Source: Pedobacter duraquae (lineage in GTDB: Bacteria; Bacteroidota; Bacteroidia; Sphingobacteriales; Sphingobacteriaceae). Taken from it: DNA of 64,000 nt. Shown here one piece after another: positions 8,712 to 16,249 of this stretch (position 1 is the first letter of the stretch; each line of letters opens with the position of its first letter). The stretch lies in contig NZ_SNWM01000005.1 in NCBI RefSeq assembly GCF_004362245.1, forward strand, positions 124,001 through 188,000, read 5' to 3'. Position numbers and translations under genes: made by a program. The notes under the pieces were generated by a model. That model was not told the origin of the DNA. It saw nothing but the letters and a program-made list of their open reading frames with translations, and ran no database searches.

Positions 8712-9722
8712 TTAAAATTCTGCTACGCCGTTAACGGTAGTATATTTCATTGTGTATTTGATTCCCGGGTTCATGTATTGGTAAGCGCTATGACTCATCA
8801 AGGCAGCCTCATGGAAACCACAAAGGATCAGTTTTAATTTGTTCGTGTAAGTATTGATATCACCAATAGCATAAATGCCTGGGATGTTAGTTGAGTAATC
8901 ATCGGTATTTACTTCGATGGCACTTTTATTAATATTTAAGTTCCACTGTTCGATTGGACCCAACTTAGGGCTCAAGCCGAATAAAGGAATCAGGTGATCT
9001 GCAGAGATATTGGTAACCTCAAGGCTGCGGTTGTGGATCACTTCAACATTTTCCAGTTTGCCAGAACCAGATACCGAGTTCAGGTTGCTGTTCAGGATCA
9101 GGTTGATTTTTCCGCTTTCAGCAAGTTCCATTACTTTATTTACTGAGTCTGGTGCACCTCTGAAACTTTCGCTTCTGTGTACTAAGGTAAGTTCTTCAAC
9201 AACATCAGCTAAAAAGATAGCCCAGTCTAAAGCTGAATCACCACCACCAGCGATAACCATTTTCTGTCCACGGTATTTCTCCGGGTCAAGGATCATATAG
9301 TTGACGCCTTTACCATTCTCGAATTGTTCTAATCCTGCAACAGCAGGTTTACGAGGCTCAAAGCAACCCAGTCCGCCAGCAATAACAACTACCTTAGCTT
9401 CAATGATGGTACCCATATTTGTAGTTAGCACAAAATCCTGCTCACCACGTTTCTCTAAACCCTCAATACGCTCACCCAAAGTATAACCTGGGTGGAAAGG
9501 TTTAGCTTGTTCTACTAAATTATCAATTAGTTCCTGAGCAAGTACCGTAGGATATCCAGGGATATCATAAATCGGCTTTTTAGGATATATTTCAGAAAGC
9601 TGACCACCCACCTGAGGAAGGTAATCGATCAAATGACAACGCATTTTAAGTAATCCTGCTTCGAAAATTGCAAATAGACCAACAGGTCCTGCGCCAATGA
9701 TGGCTATATCTGTAGAAATCAT
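8712..9722 (-). CDS. Ferredoxin--NADP(+) reductase, thioredoxin-reductase-like type
   Basis: This 336-residue FAD enzyme moves electrons between NADPH and ferredoxin. The N terminus has the FAD-binding Rossmann motif (IIGAGPVGLF, residues about 8-17), followed by PQVGGQLSEIYP and DIPGYP, typical of this group. The NADPH-binding motif is VIAGGGDSALDWA near residue 160, and the C-terminal FAD motif is GIYAIGDI near 285. The CxxC pair that thioredoxin reductases have between the two nucleotide motifs is missing, which points to a ferredoxin reductase of the TrxR-like class instead. Length fits (about 330-350). It is the first gene of a two-gene operon with the [2Fe-2S] ferredoxin. Confidence 0.9.
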   Translation of the reverse strand: MISTDIAIIGAGPVGLFAIFEAGLLKMRCHLIDYLPQVGGQLSEIYPKKPIYDIPGYPTVLAQELIDNLVEQAKPFHPGYTLGERIEGLEKRGEQDFVLTTNMGTIIEAKVVVIAGGLGCFEPRKPAVAGLEQFENGKGVNYMILDPEKYRGQKMVIAGGGDSALDWAIFLADVVEELTLVHRSESFRGAPDSVNKVMELAESGKINLILNSNLNSVSGSGKLENVEVIHNRSLEVTNISADHLIPLFGLSPKLGPIEQWNLNINKSAIEVNTDDYSTNIPGIYAIGDINTYTNKLKLILCGFHEAALMSHSAYQYMNPGIKYTMKYTTVNGVAEF

Positions 9723-9799
9723 GAATCTAAATTTTGTGGCGAATTTACGAAATTAGTTTGTAATGGTTCTGAATTACGTGGAATTGCTTCAATTCTAGC

Positions 9800-9807
9800 T
9801 ATATTTG
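9800..9807 (+). promoter_or_regulatory. Candidate promoter -7 element for lpxH
   Basis: TATATTTG is a perfect match to TAnnTTTG. It ends only 9 bases before the ATG at 9817, which would give a leader of just a few bases. No clear -33 TTG is present at the usual spacing. Confidence 0.55.
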
Positions 9808-9816
9808 TGCGTTTTG

Positions 9817-10566
9817 ATGACAAAAAAAATATATTTCGCCTCCGATTTCCATTTAGGGTCGCCCAATCACGCAGCAAGCAGAGTTCGTGAAGACCGCATT
9901 TTACGCTGGTTAAATTTTATTGAACCCAGCTGTTCAGAGCTTTTTTTAATGGGTGATATCTTCGATTTCTGGTTTGAATATAAGACAGTTGTACCTAAGG
10001 GTTTCATCAGGCTGCAGGGAAAACTGGCGATGATGTCTGACTCGGGAATCAAGATCTATTTCTTCAAGGGTAACCACGATATGTGGGTTAACGATTACTT
10101 TACCAAAGAAATGGGGATCCAGATTGTGAGTGACGAACTGGAAATAGAGCGCAACGGTAAAACCTTTTATCTCCATCACGGGGATGGTTTAGGTCCTGAA
10201 GATCACACCTATAAGTTTTTACGTAAGATCTTTAGAAACCCGATGTGTCAATGGTTATTTTCTTTGGTGCCTCCACGTATCGGCTTAGGTATTGCTACAG
10301 GCTGGTCTGGCCATAGCAGGGCAGCTAACAGCACGGAGGAAGTATTTATGGGTGAAGATAAAGAGTGGTTGGCAATTTATTCCAGGGAACAGCTGTTAAA
10401 GAGGCATTATGACTATTTTATTTATGGTCATAGACACCTCCCGCTCGACCTGAGGCTTGGTCCAGATACCAGGTATGTGAACCTTGGTGAATGGATTACT
10501 TTCAGCTCCTATGCCGTGTTTGATGGCAATGACTTAAGGCTGAATTATTTTGAAAAGGAATATTAG
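9817..10566 (+). CDS. lpxH: UDP-2,3-diacylglucosamine diphosphatase (LpxH family)
   Basis: This enzyme removes UMP from UDP-2,3-diacylglucosamine in lipid A synthesis, at the cytoplasmic face of the inner membrane. The 249-residue protein shows the full calcineurin-like metallophosphatase set: DFHLG near residue 10, GDIFDFW near 48, GNHD near 85, HHGDG near 123 and GHRHLP near 207. The frame is open from a TTG at 9805, but the ATG at 9817 is preferred because the upstream stretch overlaps a promoter element. It is divergent from the ferredoxin reductase gene and 98 bases before prfA, which has its own promoter-like site. Confidence 0.88.
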   Translation: MTKKIYFASDFHLGSPNHAASRVREDRILRWLNFIEPSCSELFLMGDIFDFWFEYKTVVPKGFIRLQGKLAMMSDSGIKIYFFKGNHDMWVNDYFTKEMGIQIVSDELEIERNGKTFYLHHGDGLGPEDHTYKFLRKIFRNPMCQWLFSLVPPRIGLGIATGWSGHSRAANSTEEVFMGEDKEWLAIYSREQLLKRHYDYFIYGHRHLPLDLRLGPDTRYVNLGEWITFSSYAVFDGNDLRLNYFEKEY

Positions 10567-10577
10567 CCGAAAAACCT

Positions 10578-10585
10578 TATTTTTG
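10578..10585 (+). promoter_or_regulatory. Candidate promoter -7 element for prfA
   Basis: TATTTTTG matches TAnnTTTG in the gap between lpxH and prfA. A TTG at 10550-10552 is 25 bases upstream, longer than the ideal 19-21, so the -33 part is weak. Confidence 0.5.
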
Positions 10586-10601
10586 CAATCCAAATAAATT
10601 C

Positions 10602-10640
10602 TATCCCCGATTTGGTACGCGTTCGTCTGCTCCGGGGATA
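10602..10640 (+). other. Stem-loop in the prfA leader
   Basis: An 8-bp perfect stem (TATCCCCG at 10602-10609 with CGGGGATA at 10633-10640) encloses a 23-base loop, ending 24 bases before the prfA ATG. It has no T run, so it is not a terminator. It could protect the mRNA or tune translation of prfA. Confidence 0.6.
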
Positions 10641-10664
10641 TTGATTATTTAATTTCTGAAAATT

Positions 10665-11738
10665 ATGTTAGAAAAATTAGAAGCCATAAAACTGCGTTGG
10701 GAAGATGTAGAAGAGCAGTTGAGTAATCCTGACACCATGCAGGATATGAAACGCTTTGCCCAGCTCAATAAAGAATATAAAGACCTGACCAAGATTGTGG
10801 ATGAGTACAAAATCTACAAGAATGTGATGAGTAATATCGAAGCGAATCGCGAGATCCTGAATACAGAAAAAGATCCCGAAATGCGCGACATGGCAAAAGA
10901 AGAATTGGATCTATTGGTTAAGCAACAAGAAGAACTCGAAGAGAAAGTACGGTTGATGCTGATTCCTGTGGATCCTGAAGATGCTAAAAATGCAGTGTTC
11001 GAAATTCGCGGCGGTACCGGTGGTGATGAAGCTGCATTATTTGCTGGCGACTTATACCGCATGTATAGTCGTTACTTTGAGCAGAAACGCTGGAAAGTAG
11101 AAGTTGTAGATGTTACCGAAGGAACTGCCGGAGGCTATAAAGAGGTAATTCTGAAAGTTTCTGGAGAGGATGTTTACGGACAATTGAAATATGAATCAGG
11201 CGTACACCGCGTACAGCGCGTGCCTGATACAGAAACTCAGGGTCGTGTACATACGTCGGCAGCTTCTGTAGCTGTGTTGCCTGAAGCGGAGGAAATCGAC
11301 TTCTATCTGAATCCTGCGGATATTGATTTGCAGACTTCACGTTCAGGTGGTGCTGGTGGTCAGAATGTGAACAAGGTAGAGACGAAGGTTCAGTTGACGC
11401 ACAGACCTTCGGGATTAGTAGTAGTTTGTCAGCAGGAGCGCTCACAACTCGGTAACCGGGAGATTGCGATGGAGATGTTGAGAAGCAAGCTTTATGATAT
11501 CGAGCTGCAAAAGAAAAATGGTGATATTGCCGCCCGTAGAAAGACTATGGTTTCTACTGGTGACCGCTCGGCAAAGATCAGAACGTACAATTATCCACAG
11601 GGTAGGGTTACAGATCACCGTATCGGATTGACATTATATAACCTGAATGGTGTAATGGATGGAGGTGTTCAGGAGCTGATCGATGCACTGCAGTTTGCAG
11701 AGAATGCAGAGAAGATGAAAGAAGGTTCTGTAGCTTAA
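10665..11738 (+). CDS. prfA: Peptide chain release factor 1
   Basis: RF1 reads UAA and UAG stop codons on the ribosome and triggers peptide release. The 357-residue length matches the family. The peptidyl-hydrolysis motif GGQ is at residues 231-233 within SGGAGGQNVNKVETKV. The stop-codon recognition tripeptide in the RF1 position reads PDT at residues 187-189; RF1 has PxT here while RF2 has SPF, so this is RF1. The N-terminal part is the usual helical domain. There is no programmed frameshift. The gene follows a structured leader and has its own promoter-like element. Confidence 0.97.
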   Translation: MLEKLEAIKLRWEDVEEQLSNPDTMQDMKRFAQLNKEYKDLTKIVDEYKIYKNVMSNIEANREILNTEKDPEMRDMAKEELDLLVKQQEELEEKVRLMLIPVDPEDAKNAVFEIRGGTGGDEAALFAGDLYRMYSRYFEQKRWKVEVVDVTEGTAGGYKEVILKVSGEDVYGQLKYESGVHRVQRVPDTETQGRVHTSAASVAVLPEAEEIDFYLNPADIDLQTSRSGGAGGQNVNKVETKVQLTHRPSGLVVVCQQERSQLGNREIAMEMLRSKLYDIELQKKNGDIAARRKTMVSTGDRSAKIRTYNYPQGRVTDHRIGLTLYNLNGVMDGGVQELIDALQFAENAEKMKEGSVA

Positions 11739-11765
11739 CGAGTTACAATTATTTTAAAATAAATG

Positions 11766-11795
11766 TTGCAAATAAAATAATTCATCCTATATTTG
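11766..11795 (+). promoter_or_regulatory. Promoter of tRNA-Asp
   Basis: TTG at 11766-11768, 19 bases of spacer, and TATATTTG at 11788-11795 form a near-ideal Bacteroidota housekeeping promoter, 21 bases before the mature tRNA. Confidence 0.85.
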
Positions 11796-11816
11796 CATTC
11801 CCGAAAGGGGAACAAC

Positions 11817-11890
11817 GGACCGGTAGTTCAGCTGGTTAGAATGCCGCCCTGTCACGGCGGAGGTCGCGGGTTCGAGTCCCGTCCGGTCCG
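11817..11890 (+). tRNA. tRNA-Asp (GTC)
   Basis: A 74-base cloverleaf: the acceptor arm GGACCGG pairs with CCGGTCC, the discriminator base is G, and no CCA is encoded. The anticodon arm is CCGCC-loop-GGCGG with loop CTGTCAC, so the anticodon GTC is at 11851-11853. The T arm contains GGTTCGAGTCC. It has its own promoter and terminator and so is transcribed alone. Confidence 0.98.
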
Positions 11891-11896
11891 CTAATC

Positions 11897-11930
11897 AGAG
11901 CCTCAACTTGAAAAAGTTGAGGCTCTTTTA
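11897..11930 (+). terminator. Terminator of tRNA-Asp
   Basis: A 13-bp perfect stem (AGAGCCTCAACTT with AAGTTGAGGCTCT, loop GAAA) followed by TTTT begins 7 bases after the tRNA. Confidence 0.93.
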
Positions 11931-12014
11931 GTTTTAAGGATTTTTGCGCAGATCTCGGCGGGGCGGAATTTCAAAAATTCTTTCTTTAAATCACAGACAC
12001 CAGATTGCCCAGTT

Positions 12015-12036
12015 AGCGAATTGATAGCGACTTGAT
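12015..12036. repeat. Two-copy 11-bp tandem repeat
   Basis: AGCGAATTGAT is followed directly by AGCGACTTGAT (10 of 11 identical). It lies in the non-coding stretch 11931-12207 and shares the 11-bp period of the AGTCCAC repeats 30 bases downstream. Confidence 0.7.
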
Positions 12037-12066
12037 AGGACATATCAGGCATATTGATTTTACGCA

Positions 12067-12130
12067 AGTCCACAGTGAGTCCACACTAAGTCCACGGTGA
12101 GTCCACTGATTTGCAAAAAAACTGTGGACT
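12067..12130. repeat. AGTCCAC direct repeats, 4 x 11 bp, plus an inverted copy
   Basis: Four tandem 11-bp units start at 12067, 12078, 12089 and 12100. Each begins with the invariant core AGTCCAC followed by four variable bases (AGTG, ACTA, GGTG, TGAT). After an A-rich stretch the same core appears inverted as GTGGACT at 12124-12130, with a partial further copy just beyond. Eleven bases is close to one helical turn, so the cores face the same side of the DNA. No gene overlaps them. Position 177 bp past the 3' end of tRNA-Asp suggests integrase arm-type sites or another protein-binding array; this is inference. Confidence 0.8.
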
Positions 12131-12207
12131 CTGCGTGGAGACAATTTGTAATTAATGTGGAATACCATAAGGCTCTTATGGAGGCTTTCTAAATCCCTGC
12201 TGCAAAA

Positions 12208-14028
12208 TTATTTTGAGAGTAAATGGGCATTTTGTGCCAGGCTGACAAACTCAGCCCTATAGCCTTCTTCATCTTTTCCTTTGGCCATTTTTGCCCGGGC
12301 GATCAAACCCTGGTAGCTAGCGTGCTGCTTAAAATCTGAGTTTCTTAATAGCAAGCCGAGCTCGGCTACAGCACTCGCAAATCTGAAATCATTACTGGTT
12401 CTGCTCAACGCGATCGGTGCATCTAATACAGATACCTTTTCCATCTCACTTTTTTCCGCTGTTGGGGTTTTATATCTGAACTTAATCGTAACTAACTCAG
12501 ATGAGTTGATGCCGGTAGCTATTTCTTTTGGTTTTTGGTATTTAAGTGGATCTACACTATAGCTAAAATCATCATTTGTGCCTGTTGGAATAATCTCATA
12601 AAAAGCGGTAACTGTATGTCCAACGCCCATATCTCCACCAAGCTTTTTATCATTATTGAAATCTTCTTTTTCCAATAGGCGATTTTCGTAACCTAGCAGG
12701 CGGTAGGCCTGAACTTTAGCCGGATTAAATTCAACCTGTAGCTTCACATCTTTGGCAACAGTGAACAGGGTACTCCCAAATTCTGTTATGATTGCTTTCC
12801 TCGCTTCGCTGATATTATCGATATAAGCATAGTTTCCATGGCCTTTGTCGGCAATAGTCTCCATTTTGCTATCCTTAAGATTGCCCATTCCATATCCCAG
12901 CACAGAGATGCTGATTCCACTCTGCCTTTCTTTAGCGATTACCTGTTCAATATCGCCATCGCTGGATTCCCCTACGTTGAAATCTCCATCGGTGGCCAAG
13001 ATGATTCTATTATTTCCACCTTTAACAAAATGCTCCCTTGCTGTGTTATAGGCAAGTTTTATCCCTGCCCCACCTGCTGTTGAGCCCCCTGCCTCCAGTG
13101 TCTCTATAGCTTCTTTGATTTTTATCTTCTGACTACCTGGCGTACTTGGTAGTTTAAGCCCTGCATTACCGGCATAGGTTACAATGGCAACATGGTCTAC
13201 ATCGCGCAATTGATCAACAAGTAGTTTCATGGACGATTTAACTAAAGGTAGTTTGTTGTAATTAGACATAGATCCGGATACGTCGATGAGAAATACAAAG
13301 TTCGCTGGAGGAAGTTTGTCGGTCTTGATTGATTTTGCTTTGAGGCCAATTCTCAACAATCTATGTCGTGGATTCCATGGTGCGGTAGAAAGTTCGGTGT
13401 GTATAGCTACCGGATCTGCATTTGCCGGACCTGCAAGATCATAATGGAAATAGTTAATCATTTCTTCAATTCGTACAGCATCCACCGGCGGCATACTCCC
13501 GTTGTTGATAAACCTGCGGACATTACTGTAAGATGCTGCGTCGACATCAATGGCAAAGGTCGAGAGTGGAACAGCCCTTGGATCGTTAAAGCGATTTTCT
13601 GATATTCCTTTGTACGACTCTGTATTAGGGTTGGGATTCCCACCGATCCAAATGCTAGTTGCCCTGAGCGAGCGTGTTAATGGTGCAGAGTTCCGTGTGT
13701 ACTCCACAGCTACAGCTTCTCGCAAGGCAACAGACGAAGGCTGGAGCGCTACATTTATTTTATCTGATTTGCCTATTTTAATTTCTTTACGGTCAAAGCC
13801 AACGTAGCTAAACACCAAGGTGTTTTGTCCTTCAGCAATAGTGATTGCATAATGCCCATTGATATCACTTTGAGTTTTAATATTCGTTCCTTTAACTATA
13901 ACGCTAACGCCTGGCAACGGGGAACGATCGTCATAACTATAAATAAGTCCTTCAATCTTGCGGCTGCTACTATTTCTAAAACCTGCCAGGCTTAGAAAGA
14001 GCATAATGAGATAAATGTTCCTTTTCAT
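12208..14028 (-). CDS. von Willebrand factor A domain protein with carboxypeptidase-regulatory-like domain (YfbK-like)
   Basis: This 606-residue exported protein begins with a hydrophobic signal segment (residues about 5-17). A carboxypeptidase-regulatory-like beta domain follows at about 25-95 (SPLPGVSVIVKGTN, HYAITIAEG, FSYVGFDRKEI). Next comes a vWF_A N-terminal region (STFAIDVDAASYSNVRRFIN) and then the vWA domain with an intact metal-binding MIDAS motif, DVSGSMS, near residue 248. The C-terminal 200 residues resemble DUF3520. Proteins of this layout are found across Bacteroidota and Proteobacteria (YfbK) with no firm role; metal-dependent protein binding in the envelope is likely. It is 94 bases downstream of the M20 gene on the same strand. 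I see no strong terminator after it. Confidence 0.88.
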   Translation of the reverse strand: MKRNIYLIMLFLSLAGFRNSSSRKIEGLIYSYDDRSPLPGVSVIVKGTNIKTQSDINGHYAITIAEGQNTLVFSYVGFDRKEIKIGKSDKINVALQPSSVALREAVAVEYTRNSAPLTRSLRATSIWIGGNPNPNTESYKGISENRFNDPRAVPLSTFAIDVDAASYSNVRRFINNGSMPPVDAVRIEEMINYFHYDLAGPANADPVAIHTELSTAPWNPRHRLLRIGLKAKSIKTDKLPPANFVFLIDVSGSMSNYNKLPLVKSSMKLLVDQLRDVDHVAIVTYAGNAGLKLPSTPGSQKIKIKEAIETLEAGGSTAGGAGIKLAYNTAREHFVKGGNNRIILATDGDFNVGESSDGDIEQVIAKERQSGISISVLGYGMGNLKDSKMETIADKGHGNYAYIDNISEARKAIITEFGSTLFTVAKDVKLQVEFNPAKVQAYRLLGYENRLLEKEDFNNDKKLGGDMGVGHTVTAFYEIIPTGTNDDFSYSVDPLKYQKPKEIATGINSSELVTIKFRYKTPTAEKSEMEKVSVLDAPIALSRTSNDFRFASAVAELGLLLRNSDFKQHASYQGLIARAKMAKGKDEEGYRAEFVSLAQNAHLLSK

Positions 14029-14122
14029 ATGATTGGATTTTCAGGGCTGATGCAGTGCCAGGAAAAATTCCATAAATAATTTAGAAGAATATTTATTTAG
14101 GTAACTGTTTCTCGGTTTTCGA

Positions 14123-15184
14123 TCAGGAAAGTGTTATCGCTTCCAGCAAATCAATGTATGTTTTAATTCCTTCGGAAATCTCTTCCAGATAGATGTATTC
14201 ATTCGCCATATGTGATCTCGCAGATTCTCCAGGACCCATTTTAATTGAAGGCATATCTAGCCAGCCCTGGTCTGAACTTGTAGGAGAGAGATAAGTCTTA
14301 CATCCTAGGGTAAGGCCAGCTTGAACCAATGGGTGCAAAATATCAATTGCGGATGGGGTCATGACATTAGGGCGCACTGTGGTGTCGCAGAATGTATGAT
14401 TGGCAATGGTATTGAGGATTTCTTTCTGCGTATAACTGTGATCAAAACGGATATCTACAGTAAAGCTACATTCACCTGGAACGATGTTATGCTGTATTCC
14501 TGCTTTAATCTGTGTAACGGTCATCTTTACGGGAGCAGGTTGTCCCTCTTCTATCGGAAATGGATAGGACGAAAACCAATTGATGTCTTTGATCGCTTTA
14601 TAAATAGCGTTGTCTCCTTCTGTTCTGGCGGCGTGTCCGGCACGGCCTGTTGAAACACAGTCGAGTACCATAGATCCCTTTTCTGCAATAGCAATCTGCA
14701 TATTTGTCGGTTCTCCAACGATAGCACAGGAAATAGGCATCAGGTCGTTGAGGATACATTTAATTCCACGCTCACCCGATGTTTCTTCTTCGGCTGTTGA
14801 AGCCAGGCAAAGGTTATAAGACAGATCCTGCCGGTCAAAAAAATGGAGAAAGGTGCCGATTAAAGATACTAGTGGGCCACCGGCGTCATTGCTACCCAAG
14901 CCATATAGTTTACCACCCTCTGTAAAAGGAAGGAAAGGGTCGCGTGTGTATTGTGGATTTGGCTTTACCGTGTCATGGTGCGAATTCAAAAGAATAATTG
15001 GTTTCTCTGGATCAAAGTACTTGTTGTATGCCCAGACGTTATTGTATTTTTTTATGGTGTGAACGTTATGTTTGATCAGAAATTGATCGATAACGTCTGC
15101 TGTTTTTTGTTCTTCTCCACTAAATGACGGGATGCTAATTAATTGCTCTAAAAGGGCTATCGATAATTTATAGATTACATTCAT
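14123..15184 (-). CDS. M20-family metallo-hydrolase, ArgE-like deacylase
   Basis: This 353-residue zinc hydrolase removes an acyl group from an amino-acid substrate. Visible M20 motifs are NSHHDTVKP near residue 66 (first metal ligand His and catalytic Asp), GSNDAGGP near 98 (bridging Asp), the EEE triad in TAEEETSG near 131 (catalytic Glu and metal ligand) and VGEPTNMQ near 157. Near the end, SSDQGWLD and GPGESARSHMANEYI resemble Bacteroidota acetylornithine/acetylcitrulline deacetylases. No other arginine-synthesis gene is nearby, so the exact substrate is open. The catalytic domain is split around a dimerisation domain (about 175-285), as usual. Confidence 0.85.
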   Translation of the reverse strand: MNVIYKLSIALLEQLISIPSFSGEEQKTADVIDQFLIKHNVHTIKKYNNVWAYNKYFDPEKPIILLNSHHDTVKPNPQYTRDPFLPFTEGGKLYGLGSNDAGGPLVSLIGTFLHFFDRQDLSYNLCLASTAEEETSGERGIKCILNDLMPISCAIVGEPTNMQIAIAEKGSMVLDCVSTGRAGHAARTEGDNAIYKAIKDINWFSSYPFPIEEGQPAPVKMTVTQIKAGIQHNIVPGECSFTVDIRFDHSYTQKEILNTIANHTFCDTTVRPNVMTPSAIDILHPLVQAGLTLGCKTYLSPTSSDQGWLDMPSIKMGPGESARSHMANEYIYLEEISEGIKTYIDLLEAITLS

Positions 15185-15398
15185 TTTTGTCTAAACTTGT
15201 TGCGGTATAGTATCCAAAAGAAATGCCTATATGCCAGAAGAATAAAAAAATGGCTTTAAATGCCAGAAATAGGCCCCTGCCTTTTATTACAGGTATAACT
15301 ACACTTTTCAAAATGGCACACTTAATTCCATTTTGATTGGGTATTCTCGTGTGATCGTTTTAAAGGATTGAACTGATTCTGGAATTAATTATAATTAA

Positions 15399-15430
15399 TT
15401 GCTGTAAAACGATAATTAATTGTAAGTTTG
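15399..15430 (+). promoter_or_regulatory. Promoter of the DUF2975/XRE pair
   Basis: TTG at 15399-15401, 21 bases of spacer and TAAGTTTG at 15423-15430 fit the Bacteroidota promoter consensus. It lies 19 bases before the ATG at 15450. The 214 bases before it (15185-15398) show only a weak inverted repeat. Confidence 0.75.
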
Positions 15431-15449
15431 CAATAACAAAATAGAATAT

Positions 15450-15962
15450 ATGCAAACAGTTCGTCTAATTTCAAGGCTACTTTTCATCATCACGAGAGCT
15501 GCGGCCGTTGGTTACTTACTATCTTTTTTATTATCCGCAGCAGCCCTCAGCACGGGATGGTCATTAAACATTATTGAAAATGGGAGTAGGTTTCAGGTTT
15601 GCTATCCATTTACGGCAGAGCCTTACCTGCTTGGCGAAAACAACCGTGGCTATATCCTGGGATTCTTAATGTTGCTGGGTTTATACGCGCTGTTTTTCTA
15701 TTTAGTAGGAAATGTGTTTCGTGTATTTACCCATGAGAAACTATTCACTAAGGAAGGTATCAGACATTTAAAAATCTTTTATTTAGGAAATTTGGTGTTG
15801 CCCGTACTGGCAGTGATTATTATCGCTCCATTTTACCCTGTTTACAATGAAATGAAAATTCTTGTTGTGCTGCATGCGCTACTTGGCGTGTTCAGCTACT
15901 TTATATCCGCTATTTTTACACAGGGTGTTAAACTTCAGCATGAACAAGACTTAATTATATAA
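15450..15962 (+). CDS. DUF2975 membrane protein
   Basis: This 170-residue integral membrane protein has about four transmembrane helices (residues about 10-33, 68-90, 108-128 and 138-158) and the short conserved stretch NVFRVFTHEKLFTKEGIRHL in the second loop, typical of DUF2975. Its function is unknown. Members are often encoded next to a short XRE-type regulator, as here, where the regulator starts 1 base after the stop. The pair may act as a membrane-linked regulator in the manner of membrane-anchored repressor systems, but this is inference from gene order. Confidence 0.85.
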   Translation: MQTVRLISRLLFIITRAAAVGYLLSFLLSAAALSTGWSLNIIENGSRFQVCYPFTAEPYLLGENNRGYILGFLMLLGLYALFFYLVGNVFRVFTHEKLFTKEGIRHLKIFYLGNLVLPVLAVIIIAPFYPVYNEMKILVVLHALLGVFSYFISAIFTQGVKLQHEQDLII

Positions 15963-15963
15963 G

Positions 15964-16173
15964 ATGCCTATAATTATTAACGTAGACGTGATGCTCGCGA
16001 AGCGAAAAATGCAAAGTAAAGAGCTGGCAGCAATAGTAGGCATTACAACGGCGAACCTATCGATTTTGAAAACCGGAAAAGCAAAAGGAATTCGTTTTGA
16101 CACGCTGGAAGCGATATGTGTTGCCCTGAATTGCCAACCGGGTGATGTACTCGAATATGTAGCCGAAAAATAA
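15964..16173 (+). CDS. Short XRE/Cro-type helix-turn-helix regulator (YozG-like)
   Basis: This 69-residue protein is almost only a helix-turn-helix domain: NVDVMLAKRKMQSKELAAIV, then GITTANLSILKTGKAKGIRF, then TLEAICVALNCQPGDVLEY. The ending 'CQPGDVLEY' is the hallmark of the small Cro/C1 group that pairs with DUF2975 membrane proteins. It follows DUF2975 after 1 base, so both are in one operon. Its targets may include its own promoter or the ABC genes 76 bases downstream; neither can be shown from sequence. Confidence 0.9.
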   Translation: MPIIINVDVMLAKRKMQSKELAAIVGITTANLSILKTGKAKGIRFDTLEAICVALNCQPGDVLEYVAEK

Positions 16174-16249
16174 GCTAAACCACAAAAGCAAATTGCTATC
16201 CCCTTAAATAAGTGGGACAGGATTTGTTTTGCCTAAAATTTAAGAACTC

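Noticed and set aside
12067..12130. CRISPR array
   Set aside because: The repeat unit is only 11 bp with 4 variable bases; CRISPR repeats and spacers are each over 20 bp and no cas gene is present.
12165..12181. Hairpin CCATAAG/CTTATGG after the vWA gene as terminator
   Set aside because: The stem is perfect, but neither strand has a T run after it.
15224..15274. Inverted repeat GCCTAT/ATAGGC with internal TGCCAGAA direct repeats
   Set aside because: Only 6 bp of stem around a 38-base loop; not convincing as a terminator or riboswitch.
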